Shown here: piece by piece, positions 29,365 to 39,600 of the stretch
How the letters are laid out: each line of letters opens with the position of its first letter
Numbering within the stretch: the first letter of the stretch is position 1
NCBI GenBank assembly: GCA_009912235.1
Contig: WNDS01000003.1
Location: 62,001-126,000 of the forward strand
Origin: Stenotrophomonas maltophilia
GTDB taxonomy: Bacteria; Pseudomonadota; Gammaproteobacteria; Xanthomonadales; Xanthomonadaceae
Length of the DNA stretch: 64,000 nucleotides
Direction of reading: 5' to 3'
Program-made: the position numbers and the translations under genes
Notes under the pieces: generated by a model
Seen by the model: the letters and a program-made list of their open reading frames with translations, nothing else
Database searches by the model: none
What the model was told of the DNA's origin: nothing

Positions 29365-30790
29365 ATGCGCCGTCGCGTTCTTGCCCTGGCATCCACCCTC
29401 GCCCTGCTGGCCGCCCCGGCCTTCGCAGCCCCCCCCCCCGCACCACCACCCTGCCCCCGGCGTCGCTGGCCACCGCCGCGCAGCTGCGCGGCCAGTCCGT
29501 GGCCGACAACACCGGCTGGAACGTGGTCGAATCGCTGACCACCGAGATCGGCCCGCGCATTGCCGGCAGCGAAGCCGGCGCCCGCGCCGTGGCCTGGGCC
29601 GAAGCCAAGTTCAAGGCACTGGGCTTTGACAAGGTGTGGAAAGAGCCGGTGACCTTCCCCAAGTGGGAGCGCCGTAGCGAACACGCCGCCGTGGTGGGCA
29701 ACAACCCGCAGCCGCTGCAGATCACCGCACTGGGCGGCAGCCCGGGCGGCACGGTCGAAGCCGAGGTGGTGCGCTTTGCCGACCTGGCCGCGCTGCAGGC
29801 GGCACCGGCCGGTTCGCTGAAGGGCAAGATCGCCTTCGTCGATTACCAGATGCTGCCGTTCCGCGATGGCCGTGACTACGGCCGCGGCGGCGCGATCCGC
29901 AGCAAGGGCCCGTCCGAGGCGATCCGCAAGGGCGCCGTCGGTTTCCTGATGCGCTCGGCCGGCACCGATTCCCGCCGCGTGCCGCACACCGGCATCACCC
30001 GCTTCGATGATGGCCTGAGCCCTGTGCCGTCGGCAGCACTGTCGGTGCCCGATGCCGACCAGCTGGCGCGTCTGGTCGCGCGCGGCAGCACTCGCGTGCG
30101 CGTGGCACTGGACTGCGGCTGGGACGGCCAGGCCGCCTCGTACAACGTGATCGGTGAGATCACCGGCCGCAGCCTGCCCAAGGAAGTGGTGGTGATCGGC
30201 GGCCACCTGGATTCCTGGGACCTGGGCACCGGCGCGGTGGACGATGGCGCCGGCGTGGCCATCACCATGGCTGCCGGCCACCTGATCGGCCAGCTCAAGC
30301 AGGCGCCCAAGCGCACCATCCGCGCGGTCGCGTTCGCCAACGAGGAACAGGGCCTGTACGGCGGCAAGGCATATGCCAAAGCGCACGCCAAGGACATCGT
30401 GCACCACCAGCTCTCGGCCGAGAGCGATTTCGGCGCCGGCCGCATCTATGCGTTCAACACCAGCTCGCCGAACCCGGAAGGCTCGCGCGAGGCCACCCGG
30501 CAGATTGCCGAGGTGATGAAGCCGCTGGGCATCGAGTACGTGGCCGACAAGGGGGCCCGGGCCCGGACATCGGCCCGCTGGCGGCCAAGGGCGCGGCGTG
30601 GGCATGGCTGGCACAGGATGGCTCGGACTACTTCCACCTGCACCACACCGCCGACGACATGCTGGACAAGATCGACCCGAAGGCGCTGGCGCAGAACGTA
30701 GCCGCCTTGACGGTGTTTGCCTACCTGGCCGCCGAGGCCGACGACAGCTTCGGCAGCGAAGCCAAGGCAACCACGCCGCCGAACGAATGA
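29365..30790 (+). pseudogene. Secreted M28 family metallopeptidase, two frameshifts
   Basis: Zinc aminopeptidase of the M28 family, exported by the signal peptide MRRRVLALASTLALLAAPAFAA. The reading frame breaks in an 11-base C run at 29429-29439; the true mature frame continues TLPPASLATAAQLRGQSVADNTGWNVVESL. Catalytic residues follow: IGGHLDSWDLGTGAVDDGAG (zinc His and Asp), ANEEQGLYGG (catalytic Glu pair) and SAESDFGAG. A second break occurs in a G run at 30551-30555, one base short before GPGPDIGPLAAKGAAWAWL; the last zinc His is in FHLHHTADDML, and the gene ends ...TTPPNE at 30788. Two single-base losses, both in homopolymers, suggest sequencing errors or a decaying gene; the C11 run could also be phase-variable. 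Confidence 0.85.
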
Positions 30791-30793
30791 GGC

Positions 30794-30826
30794 GGTAGCG
30801 TCGGGCCATGCCCGGCGAGCGGAGCG
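30794..30826. repeat. REP element after the M28 gene
   Basis: GGTAGCGTCGGGCCATGCCCGGCGAGC, 3 bases after the stop codon of the peptidase gene; same family as at 43449. Confidence 0.65.
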
Positions 30827-30905
30827 GAGGGAGCGGTGCGAACCAAGGTTCGCACCCACCCAAGGCAATTCAGCCGCATGCGCGAGGGATCTTACCCCGC
30901 GTGCC

Positions 30906-32369
30906 TTACCCCTCCCACACCCGCGTGCTTTGCACGCCGATCGTCTGTGGGTTGAACAGCGGATCACGCTGCATGCGCTTCTGCTGTTCGTAATCACGCA
31001 GTGCCGCCAGAGCGGGCCTTTGCAGCAGCAGGATGGCGATGATGTTCATCCAGCTCATCATGCCCACGCCGATATCGCCCAGCGCCCAGGCCACCGTTGC
31101 GGTGTTGACCGCCGAATAGCCGGTTGCGGCCAGGAACAGCAGCTGGAAGCCGGTGATCGTCACCCGGCCGGGGCGGTCGCGGCACAGATAGCTGACGTTG
31201 GTTTCAGCCATGTAATACAGCGCCAGGATCGTGGTGAACGCAAAGGGCAGGATCGCCAGCGCGACGAATGACTTGCCGAAGCCTGGCAACGCCGATTCCA
31301 CCGCGTGCTGCACGAAGCGTGGGCCGGCCTCGACACCCAGCAGGTTGGCCAGCAGCAGGCGCGCCTCGTCCGGCACACCGTTCACCGCCGGATCGTAGAC
31401 GTTGTACAGCCCGGTGGAGAGGATCAGGAAAGCGGTCGCGCTGCACACCACCATGGTGTCGATGTAGACCGAGAACGACTGCACCAGCCCCTGCTTGACC
31501 GGATGCGAGACTTCCGCCGCCGCGGCTGGATGCGCGCCACTGCCCATGCCCGCTTCGTTGGAGAGCACGCCACGGCGCACGCCCCACTGGATGGCGGTAC
31601 CGATCATCGCGCCGAACGCGGCATCCACGCCGAACGCACTGCGCAGCACCAGGACGAAGACCTCGGGCACCTTGTCCACATTGATGACCATGACCACCGC
31701 CGCAACCAGCAGGTAGGCCGCGGCCATGATCGGCACCACCCACTCAGCCACCCGCGCGATGCGGCGCACGCCGCCGTACAGCACCGCCGCCAGGATCAGC
31801 AGCAGCACGGCCGTGGTGCCCGCCACCGGGATGCCCCAGGCCTCGTTCACCGCGCTGGTGATGGCGTTGGACTGGGTACCGGCCAGCATCGCCCCGGCCA
31901 GCACGGTGACCAGCGCGAACAGCACCGCATACCAGCGCTGGCTCAGCCCCTTTTCAATGTAGTACGCCGGGCCGCCACGGTACTGGCCGCTGGCATCGCG
32001 CTCCTTGTAGATCTGCGCCAGTGTCGATTCGATGAAGGCACTGGAGGCACCGAGGAAGGCCACGATCCACATCCAGAAGATCGCGCCCGGGCCGCCGAAG
32101 GCGATGGCCATGGCGACACCGGCGATGTTGCCGACACCGACCCGGCTGGACAGTGACAGCGACAGTGCCTGGAACGGTGAGACGCCCGCATCGGAGCGTT
32201 CGTGGCGGAACATCAGGCGCATCATGTCCGGCAGCGCGCGCAGCTGGATGAAGCACGTCCGCACGCTGAAGTACAGGCCTGCCAGCAGGCAGAGCACGAC
32301 CAGCCACGGGCTCCAGATGACGCCCAGCAGGGCGTTGACGATCGATTCCATGCTCATCTGCCGCCCCAT
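30906..32369 (-). CDS. Alanine/glycine:cation symporter family protein (AGCS), copy 1
   Basis: Sodium-coupled amino-acid importer of 487 residues with about ten membrane helices and the AGCS signatures GVGNIAGVAMAIAFGGPGAIFWMW, GGPAYYIEKGL, MGSGAHPAAAAEVSHPVKQGLVQ and the terminal ALGDIGVGMMSWMNIIAIL. The start at 32369 is chosen because its ATG overlaps the stop codon of the upstream outer-membrane gene (TGATG); in-frame ATGs at 32357 and 32351 are alternatives. Substrate is presumably alanine or glycine. A second homologue lies at 34355-35866. Confidence 0.88.
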   Translation of the reverse strand: MGRQMSMESIVNALLGVIWSPWLVVLCLLAGLYFSVRTCFIQLRALPDMMRLMFRHERSDAGVSPFQALSLSLSSRVGVGNIAGVAMAIAFGGPGAIFWMWIVAFLGASSAFIESTLAQIYKERDASGQYRGGPAYYIEKGLSQRWYAVLFALVTVLAGAMLAGTQSNAITSAVNEAWGIPVAGTTAVLLLILAAVLYGGVRRIARVAEWVVPIMAAAYLLVAAVVMVINVDKVPEVFVLVLRSAFGVDAAFGAMIGTAIQWGVRRGVLSNEAGMGSGAHPAAAAEVSHPVKQGLVQSFSVYIDTMVVCSATAFLILSTGLYNVYDPAVNGVPDEARLLLANLLGVEAGPRFVQHAVESALPGFGKSFVALAILPFAFTTILALYYMAETNVSYLCRDRPGRVTITGFQLLFLAATGYSAVNTATVAWALGDIGVGMMSWMNIIAILLLQRPALAALRDYEQQKRMQRDPLFNPQTIGVQSTRVWEG

Positions 32370-33354
32370 CAGAAGAACACGCCCAGGGCAACCTGGGGCT
32401 GATGATACGGCCCGTGTTGCGGCCGGCCACGGTGAACTCGACACCGGCGATCAGGCCCAGCGATGGGCTGAAGTGGTACTCGACCGCCGGGGCCAGCGAC
32501 AGCGAACGGCTGGCTGGGCGCTGTTCATCGATGCGCCGCCCGCTGCCGTCGGCGGTGGGCGTGAAGCCGATCAGGCGCTGACCGGTTTCGCGGCTCGCGG
32601 CGAATTCCATCACCCCCACCCAGCGGTCGTTGAAGCTGTACTCACCGGCCAAGGAGAGCCCCAGCACCGAACCGCGTGCGATATGCTCCTGGAAGCCCGC
32701 TTCGGTGCCATAGATGCTGGCACCGGACAGCGCGGTACGTGCAGGCGCGGGGCCTGCCATCAGCTGCCCTCGCCAGCGCAGCGGCCGCCCGTTCGGCATC
32801 CACACCACCTGCTGCACACCCAGCGCGACGGTCGTGCGCTGCACGCCATCGCCCTGGGCATCGAGCGGATTACCGGTGATGCGGTCGTGGCTGCCGGTGC
32901 TGAAGCGCTGCGACAGCGCCAGCGAAACCGCGGGCCGGGTGCCATCGGCATTGGGCGCCTGCAGCAGATACTGCAGGCGCGCGGTGGTATCGCCGGCACG
33001 GAAGCTGCGACTGTTGCCGCCACCGGATTCCGCGCGCGACGCGCTGAGGTTGACCTGGTCCATCAGGCGGTCGCTGAAGCCGTACATCACCGGCATGACC
33101 ACCGCCCACGCGCCGCTGTCCTGCGCGCTGCGCCGGCGCGTGCCGTCGGCATCGTAATGGGCATCACTGTCGACGCGAACTAGGTAGGGTTCGATGAACC
33201 AGCGGCCCTGCGGCAGACCGGCGGGATTGGGGGTGATCAACGGCCCCATGAAATTGACGTTTTCCAGGCTGCGTTCGCTGGCATCGGCGCTGGCGCCGGC
33301 CAGCGCACAGGCCAGCAGCAGTGACACGGACAGGGGGCGTTGCAGTTGGGACAT
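32369..33354 (-). pseudogene. Outer-membrane beta-barrel protein, frameshifted at the 3' end
   Basis: A protein of about 325 residues with a signal peptide (MSQLQRPLSVSLLLACALAGASA) and alternating beta-strand pattern (RWFIEPYLVRVDSDAHYD, ARLQYLLQAPN, LSLALSQRFSTGSHDR, WRGQLMAGPAPARTAL, VEYHFSPSLGLIAGVEFTVAGR). It resembles transporter-type outer-membrane proteins of the MetA-pathway/phenol-degradation class; no substrate assigned. The last strand is broken: one C is missing in the CCCC run at 32394-32397, and restoring it gives ...ISPQVALGVFF with the terminal Phe of outer-membrane proteins and a stop overlapping the symporter start. As read, the protein continues into the symporter gene in a wrong frame. 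Confidence 0.75.
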
Positions 33355-33481
33355 GACGACCACTCCGGAGACAACGAGGGATGGAGTTCCACCCTGCGCC
33401 GCCGGAAATGGCCGACAAATAAGGAAAGTTTCAAATCGCCAGTGTGCGTTGCGCGCTGCAAAGCGTGCTTGGCAATCGACC

Positions 33482-33518
33482 GGGGTCAGAGCCCTCGCCT
33501 TGGTGAGGGATCTGACCC
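33482..33518. repeat. GGGGTC-family palindrome
   Basis: GGGGTCAGAGCCCTCGCC / GGTGAGGGATCTGACCC, ten bases after the stop of the SpoU gene, between it and the divergent/convergent flank. Confidence 0.65.
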
Positions 33519-33528
33519 GCTTACAGGG

Positions 33529-34354
33529 TCAACCGCTACGGCTGGCCCACTGCCCCAGCAGTACCGCCGTGGCCGAGGCCACGTTGAGGCTTTCCACGGC
33601 GCCGCTGCCGGGAATGGACAGCTGCTGGTCGCACTGCGTGGCCAGGCTGCGGTCCATGCCCTCGCCCTCGGCCCCCATCATGTAGACCAGGCGCTGCGGC
33701 AGTTCGGCGGGGAACACGTCTTCCCCGCCGTCGACCAGGGTCGCGGCCAGGCCGAAGCCGGCCATGGCGCAGCTGCGCCATGGCCTGCCCATCGGCCGGC
33801 AGGCGCACCAGCGGCACCGCTTCGGCACCACCTTCCGCCACACGCGCGGCGGCGCCGGACAGGGCCAGCGTACTCTCGGCCGGCAGCAACAGCGCCGACA
33901 CTCCGAAGTGCGCGGCCGAGCGCAGGATCGCGCCCAGGTCGTGCGGGTTGCCCACGCCATCCAGCCACAACGCCAGCGCCGGGCCGTCCAGCCACTGCGC
34001 CAGCGGCAGCACCGGTGCGCGCTGCACTTCGGCCACCACGCCTTCGTGGTGGGTGGTGGCGGCCAGTTTGTTGAGGTCACCCTCTTCCACCACGCGGTTG
34101 GCCACGCACCACTTCAGCAGCGGCTGCAGGCGCGGGATGCGCGCCTCCAGCAGGTACAGCTTGCGCAGCGCCTGCGGCCGCGCGTTGAACGCGGCCAGCA
34201 CGGCGTTCAGGCCGTACAGCCGCAGTTCGTCGGCGTTGCGTCCGCCGCCACCACCGCCACCACCGTGGCCTGCCGCCGGCGGCTCGGTGCGCGGCAGTGG
34301 CGTGGCCCGCGGTGGGCGGGCGGACGGGCGGAGGTTGCTCCAGGGGTCATTCAC
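33529..34354 (-). pseudogene. SpoU/TrmH-family RNA 2'-O-methyltransferase, frameshifted
   Basis: SPOUT-class methyltransferase related to RlmB/TrmH. The N-terminal domain has YGLNAVLAAFNARPQALRKLYLLE (substrate-binding), preceded by a run of eight glycines. The catalytic domain has LALWLDGVGNPHDLGAILRSA (motif 1), VYMMGAEGEGMDRS (motif 2) and LSIPGSGAVESLNVASATAVLL (motif 3 with the knot loop). One extra base at 33764-33769 shifts the frame after AMAQLRHG; removing it continues FGLAATLVDGGEDVFPAELPQ to the stop at 33529. A GTG start at 34354 directly follows the stop of the upstream symporter, so the two are co-transcribed. Confidence 0.82.
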
Positions 34355-35866
34355 TTACACGGTCTCCTGCTTGCGCTGGCGCCAGAACTCGGCGTTGCGG
34401 ATCCCCAGTGCATCGGGATCGAACACCGGGTCCAGGCCCAGCTTCTTCTGTCGTTCGTAGTCACGCAGCGCCAGCATGGCCGGCTTCTGGATGATGAGGA
34501 TGGCGATGATGTTCAGCCAGGCCATCAGGCCCACGCCGATATCACCCAGTGCCCAGGCCAGGGTGGCGTTGTGGAACGCGCCGAACACCACCATGGCGAT
34601 GATGCCCAGGCGCAGGGCCAGCACGGTCAGCGGGCGCTTGCGGTTCTGGTTGAGGTAGCTGAGGTTGGTTTCGGCCATGTAGTAATAGGCCATGATGGTG
34701 GTGAAGGCGAAGAAGAAGATCGCCACCGCCACGAAGCCGGCGCCCCAGCCCGGCAGCACCGCTTCCACGCCGGCCTGCGCGTAGCCGGCGCCTTCGGGAA
34801 TGCCGGCCAGGCCCTGGAACACCGGCGGCGCGCTGGCGCCTGCAGCCGAATACACGTTGTAGGTGCCGCTGGCCAGGATCAGGAACGCGGTGGCCGTGCA
34901 CACCAGCATGGTGTCGAAGTAGATGGCGAAGGCCTGCACGTAGCCCTGCTTGGCCGGGTGCGAGACTTCCGAGGCGGCCGCCGCGTGCGGGCCCGAGCCC
35001 TGGCCGGCTTCATTGGCATAGATGCCGCGCTTGATGCCCCACTCCACCGCCAGGCCCATCATCGCGCCGAACGCGGCATGGGTGCCGAACGCGCTGCTGA
35101 AGATGATGTTGAACATGTCCGGCACGCGGTCGTAGTTGATCACCATGATGACGATGGCCATCAGGATGAAGGCGGCGGCCATGAACGGCGCCACCACTTC
35201 GGCGAAGTTGGCGATGCGCTTGACGCCGCCGAAGATGACCACGCCCAGCAGCAGGGCCGCCACGATGCCGATGCCCAGCTTCAGCGCATGCACCGCGTCC
35301 ATGCCGAAGGCCTGGCCGTCCAGCGGGCCGCACAGGGCGCTGCCGCGGCAGGAATTGATGATGCTGTCGGCAATCGCGTTGGCCTGCACGCCCGGCATCA
35401 GGAAGCCGGCGGCCACGATGGTGGCCAGTGCGAAGGCCATGGCGTACCACTTCAGGCCCATCGCCTTTTCGATGTAGTAGGCCGGGCCACCGCGGTAGCG
35501 GCCTTCGGCATCCTTGGTCTTGTAGATCTGCGCCAGGGTGCATTCCACGTAGGAGGTGGACGCGCCGAGGAAGCCCATCACCCACATCCAGAAGATGGCA
35601 CCGGGGCCGCCGAAGGCGATGGCCGTGGCTACGCCGGCGATGTTGCCGATGCCCATGCGGCCGGCCATCGACATGGCCAGGGCCTGGAAGGAGGAGACGC
35701 CGGCGTCGGATTTCTCGCCCTTGACCGTCAGGCGGCACATTTCCACGAAACCGCGGATCTGCATGAAGCGTGTGCGCACGCTGAAGAACAGGCCGGCGCC
35801 CAGGCACACGATGATCAGTGCCTTGCTCCAGATGATGCTGTTGATGAAATGTACGGTTGCTTCCAC
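34355..35866 (-). CDS. Alanine/glycine:cation symporter family protein (AGCS), copy 2
   Basis: The 503-residue membrane protein shares the AGCS signatures with copy 1: GIGNIAGVATAIAFGGPGAIFWMW, GGPAYYIEKAM, GSGPHAAAASEVSHPAKQGYVQ and ALGDIGVGLMAWLNIIAIL. It carries an extra loop (SCRGSALCGPLDG) with two cysteines near residue 205. The GTG start at 35866 follows GGAGAGAG at 6-base spacing and gives the usual N-terminus before the first helix. It is the first gene of a two-gene unit with the SpoU methyltransferase. Confidence 0.88.
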   Translation of the reverse strand: MEATVHFINSIIWSKALIIVCLGAGLFFSVRTRFMQIRGFVEMCRLTVKGEKSDAGVSSFQALAMSMAGRMGIGNIAGVATAIAFGGPGAIFWMWVMGFLGASTSYVECTLAQIYKTKDAEGRYRGGPAYYIEKAMGLKWYAMAFALATIVAAGFLMPGVQANAIADSIINSCRGSALCGPLDGQAFGMDAVHALKLGIGIVAALLLGVVIFGGVKRIANFAEVVAPFMAAAFILMAIVIMVINYDRVPDMFNIIFSSAFGTHAAFGAMMGLAVEWGIKRGIYANEAGQGSGPHAAAASEVSHPAKQGYVQAFAIYFDTMLVCTATAFLILASGTYNVYSAAGASAPPVFQGLAGIPEGAGYAQAGVEAVLPGWGAGFVAVAIFFFAFTTIMAYYYMAETNLSYLNQNRKRPLTVLALRLGIIAMVVFGAFHNATLAWALGDIGVGLMAWLNIIAILIIQKPAMLALRDYERQKKLGLDPVFDPDALGIRNAEFWRQRKQETV

Positions 35867-35950
35867 GCGCGCTCTCTCCAGTCGGCGGGTTGGGGGACGT
35901 CCCGTCGGCTGGAGGGGACCGCAGCGATTCTCCCTGATCGGGGGGCGCTG

Positions 35951-36002
35951 CGGTAGCGCCATATGCGGAGGCGCGTTCTGCGCCGGGCCATGTCCGGCGG
36001 GC
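35951..36002. repeat. REP elements between GNAT and AGCS genes
   Basis: GGTAGCGCCATATGCGGAGGCGCGTTCTGCGCCGGGCCATGTCCGGCGGGC; two REP-like stems separated by a GCG-rich spacer. Confidence 0.55.
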
Positions 36003-36004
36003 TG

Positions 36005-36601
36005 TCAGGGCAGCTGGGTGCGCACCCGGGCGAAGCGGCGCAGGTCGTGCAGCACGCCGCGCTTGTAGACGGCGCAGCGCTCCAGGCCCTCTTCCTGGAA
36101 CCCGTTCTTCAGCAGCACCCGCGCGGAGCCTTCGTTGAAGTCCGCCACCGTGGCCTGCAGCCTGAACAGGCGCAGCTCGTCCATCACCCACGGCGCGAAC
36201 ACGCCCACCACGCGGGTCATCAGGCCCTGGCCCCAGTGCGCCCGGCCCAGCCAGTAGCCCAGTTCCGCCAGATGGGCGCGCTCGGCGGTGCCCTGCTGGG
36301 CACCGATGCTGCCGCAGGCCTGGCCGTCGATCTCGATGGCCAGCGCCAGCGTGCCGGGGGTCAGCACGCGCCCGGCCAGGAAGGCCTCGCCGTCGGCGCG
36401 CGTGTAGGGGTACGGGAAGCGGTCGCGCAGGCCGCGCGATACCTCGGCATCGTTGGCGTGGTGCAGCAGCGATTCCAGGTCGTCGGCGTGCCAGGGACGC
36501 AGGGTGAAACCTTCGCCCTGCAGGCTTGGGGTCAGAGCCCTTTCCCCTTGGGAAAGGGATCCGACCCCGTCGGCCTGGTCGCCGGCGCGCCGGTCAGGCA
36601 T
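36005..36601 (-). CDS. GNAT acetyltransferase (RimJ/RimL-like) with a repeat-derived N-terminus
   Basis: The core protein from LQGEGFTLRPWHADDLESLL is a GNAT acetyltransferase of the RimJ/L class: GYWLGRAHWGQGLMTRVV (acetyl-CoA binding), LFRLQATVADFNEGSARVLLKNGFQEEG. The only in-frame ATG that fits lies at 36601 inside the last codons of the RND gene; from it the frame passes through a complete GGGGTC palindrome, adding DGVGSLSQGERALTP to the N-terminus. An internal non-ATG start cannot be excluded. Overlap with the RND gene suggests read-through expression. Confidence 0.8.
   Translation of the reverse strand: MPDRRAGDQADGVGSLSQGERALTPSLQGEGFTLRPWHADDLESLLHHANDAEVSRGLRDRFPYPYTRADGEAFLAGRVLTPGTLALAIEIDGQACGSIGAQQGTAERAHLAELGYWLGRAHWGQGLMTRVVGVFAPWVMDELRLFRLQATVADFNEGSARVLLKNGFQEEGLERCAVYKRGVLHDLRRFARVRTQLP
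36528..36568. repeat. GGGGTC-family palindrome inside the GNAT reading frame
   Basis: GGGGTCAGAGCCCTTTCC / GGGAAAGGGATCCGACCCC, identical in design to those at 9847 and 43570, but here located within coding sequence and read without a stop. Confidence 0.8.
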
Positions 36602-39600
36602 GCCCGCCCGCCGACGGCGATTCGGCTTCCTGCTTCTCCAGCTCGCGCTTCACCGCTTCGGGCGAGCGCGTATACGGCGCCAGCCGCGCGTAGAACGCCG
36701 GCACCACGAACAGCGACAGGAAGGTGGACAGGGTCACGCCGAACATGATCACGATGCCGATGGTGCCACGGCTGGCCGAACCGGGGCCGCCGGCCACCAC
36801 CAGTGGAATGGCGCCGACCACCGTGGCGATCGAGGTCATCAGGATCGGCCGCAGGCGCACCATCGACGATTCGATGATGGCCTGGCGCACCGTGCGCCCG
36901 TCATCGCGCAGCTGGTTGGCGAACTCCACGATCAGGATGCCGTTCTTGGCCGCCAGGCCGACCAGCATCACGATGCCGATCTGGCTGAACAGGTTCACCG
37001 TGCCGCCGCTGACCCACAGGCCCACCAGCGCGCCAAGCACGCCCAGCGGCACGGTCAACATGATGGTGAGCGGGTGGATGAAGCTTTCAAACTGCGCGGC
37101 CAGCACCAGGTAGACCACCAGCAGGGCCATGGCGAAGGTCAGCAGCACCGCGCTGCCCGAGCTCTGGTACTCGCGCGATTCGCCCTTCCAGTTCACCTGT
37201 GCGTGCTGCGGCAGTTCTTCGGCCACCACCTGCTGCGCCCAGGCAATAGCCTCGCCCAGCGGATAACCCGGGGCCAGGCCGGCGCTGATGGTGATCGAGC
37301 GCAGCCGGTTGAAGCGGTTCAGGGTACCGGCCTCGGCCACTTCGCTGAGCGAGACCAGGTTGGACAGCGACACCAGATCACCGGACTTGGCACGCACGCG
37401 GATCGCGGCCAGGTCGGCCGGCGTGGCGCGGCCGCTGCGGCCGGCCTGCACCAGCACGTCGTACTCCTCGCCGTTGTCGACGAAGGTGGTGACGCGGCGC
37501 GAACCCATCATGGTTTCCAGCGCAGAGCCAATCGCGGTGACCGGCACGCCCAGGTCGGCCGCGCGCTGGCGGTCGATGTTCACCCGCATCTGCGGGCGGG
37601 TTTCCTTGTAGTCCGAATCGGCGCCGACTAGGCCGGGGTTGTCGGCCATGCGCAGCAGCACGCGGTCGCGCCACTGGGCGATTTCCGGGTAGGCCGGGCC
37701 ACCCAGCACTATCTGGAACGGCTGGCCGCCACTGCGCACCAGCCCGCCGCCCACCTGCGTGCGCACGCGCACGCCGCGCAGGGTGTTCAGTTCCTGCTGC
37801 AGTTCATTGGCCACGTCCGGCGTGCTATCGGTGCGCTGCCGCCACGGCTGCAGGAACACGCTGACGCGGCCGGTATGCATTTCCTCGCTGGCACCCCAGC
37901 CACCGGGTACGCGCGGGTTGGCGCGCACGATCGGCTTGTCCGGGCCCACGTGCGGGGCCAGCAGTGCTTCGACCTGCTGTACCTGCTGCACGGTGTAGTC
38001 GTAGCCGGCGCCCTCGGGGCCGTCGATCATGATCTGGAACGAGCCACGGTCTTCGGCCGGTGCCAGTTCGGACGGCAGGATCTTCATCAGCCCCCAGGTG
38101 GCGGCCAGTGCGGCCAGCATCACCAGCAGGTAGATCCAGGTGCGGTCGACATGGCGTTCCAGCACGCGGCCATACGCACCCGCCAGACCTTCCAGGCGAC
38201 GGTTGACGAAGCCATGCAGCCCGCGCGGGGCCTGCCCGGTGTGCGGCTTGAGCAGCTTGGAGGCCATCATCGGCGTCAGCGTCAGGGCCACAAACGCCGA
38301 CAACGCCACCGCTGCGGCCAGCGCGACGGCCAGTTCGCGGAACAGGCGCCCGGTGTTGCCTTCCAGGAACCCCACCGGCAGGAACACCGCCACCAGCACG
38401 GCGGTGGTGGCGATGACCGCGAAGGCCACCTGCGTGGTGCCGCGCTTGGACGCCACCAGCGGTGGTTCGCCCAGGTCGATGCGGCGCTGCACGTTTTCCA
38501 CCACCACGATCGCATCGTCCACCACCAGGCCGATGCACAGCACCAGCGCCAGCAGGGTGAGCAGGTTGATGGAGAAATCGAAGGCGTACAGCGCGATGAA
38601 CGCGGCCACCAGGCACACCGGAACGGTTACGGCGGGAATCAACGCGGCGCGGAAACTGCCCAGGAACAGCCAGATGACCGCCAGCACCAGCAGCATCGCT
38701 TCCACCAGGGTGGCGTAGACGCGGTCCACGGCCGCTTCGATGAAGGTGGTGTTGTCGAAGGTGACGAAGATCTGCGTGCCTTCCGGCAGCGTCTTGGCCA
38801 CGCGCTCGGCTTCAGCGCGCGCGGTGCGTGCCACGTCCAGCGAATTGGCGGTGGAGGTCTTGACGATGCCCAGGCCGATGCCCGGTTCGCCGTTGCTGCG
38901 GAAGTACGCGCGGCGTTCGGCCGAGGCAAGCTCGATCTTCGCCACATCGCCCATGCGCACCACGTAACCGTCGCGGACCTTGCCCAGCGGGATGGTCGCG
39001 AAGTCTTCGGGCTTGATGTAGTTGCGCTCCACCCGCAGGGTGAAATCGCGGTCGGCCGATTCGATGCGGCCGGCCGGCAGTTCCACGTTCTCGTTGCGCA
39101 GCGCGGTTTCCACATCGCCGGTGGTCAGCCCGCGTGCGGCCAGCTGGTCGCGGTCCAGCCAGATGCGCATGGCATAGCGCTGGCGGCCAACGATGCGCAC
39201 CTGCGCCACACCGTCCAGGCTGGAGAAACGGTCGACCACGTAGCGGTCGGCGTAGTCGCTCAGTTCCAGCGTGTCCATCGTGGTGGAGGACATGTTGAAC
39301 CAGATGATCGGATCGGCATCGCTCTCGACCTTGGCGATTTCCGGCGGCCGCGCTTCTTCGGGCATGCGGTCGGCCACGCGGCTGACGGCGTCGCGCACAT
39401 CGTTGGCGGCCGCTTCGATATCGCGGTTGGAGGTGAGCTCGATGCTGACCTGCGCGCGGCCATTGGTGCTGCGCGCGTTGATGGTGTCGATGCCCTCGAT
39501 GCCGGCCAGCGCATCTTCCAGCACCTGGGTGATGCGGCTTTCGATGACCGCTGCCGAGGCGCCGGTGTAGTCTACCGATACCGACACGATGGGCGGATCG

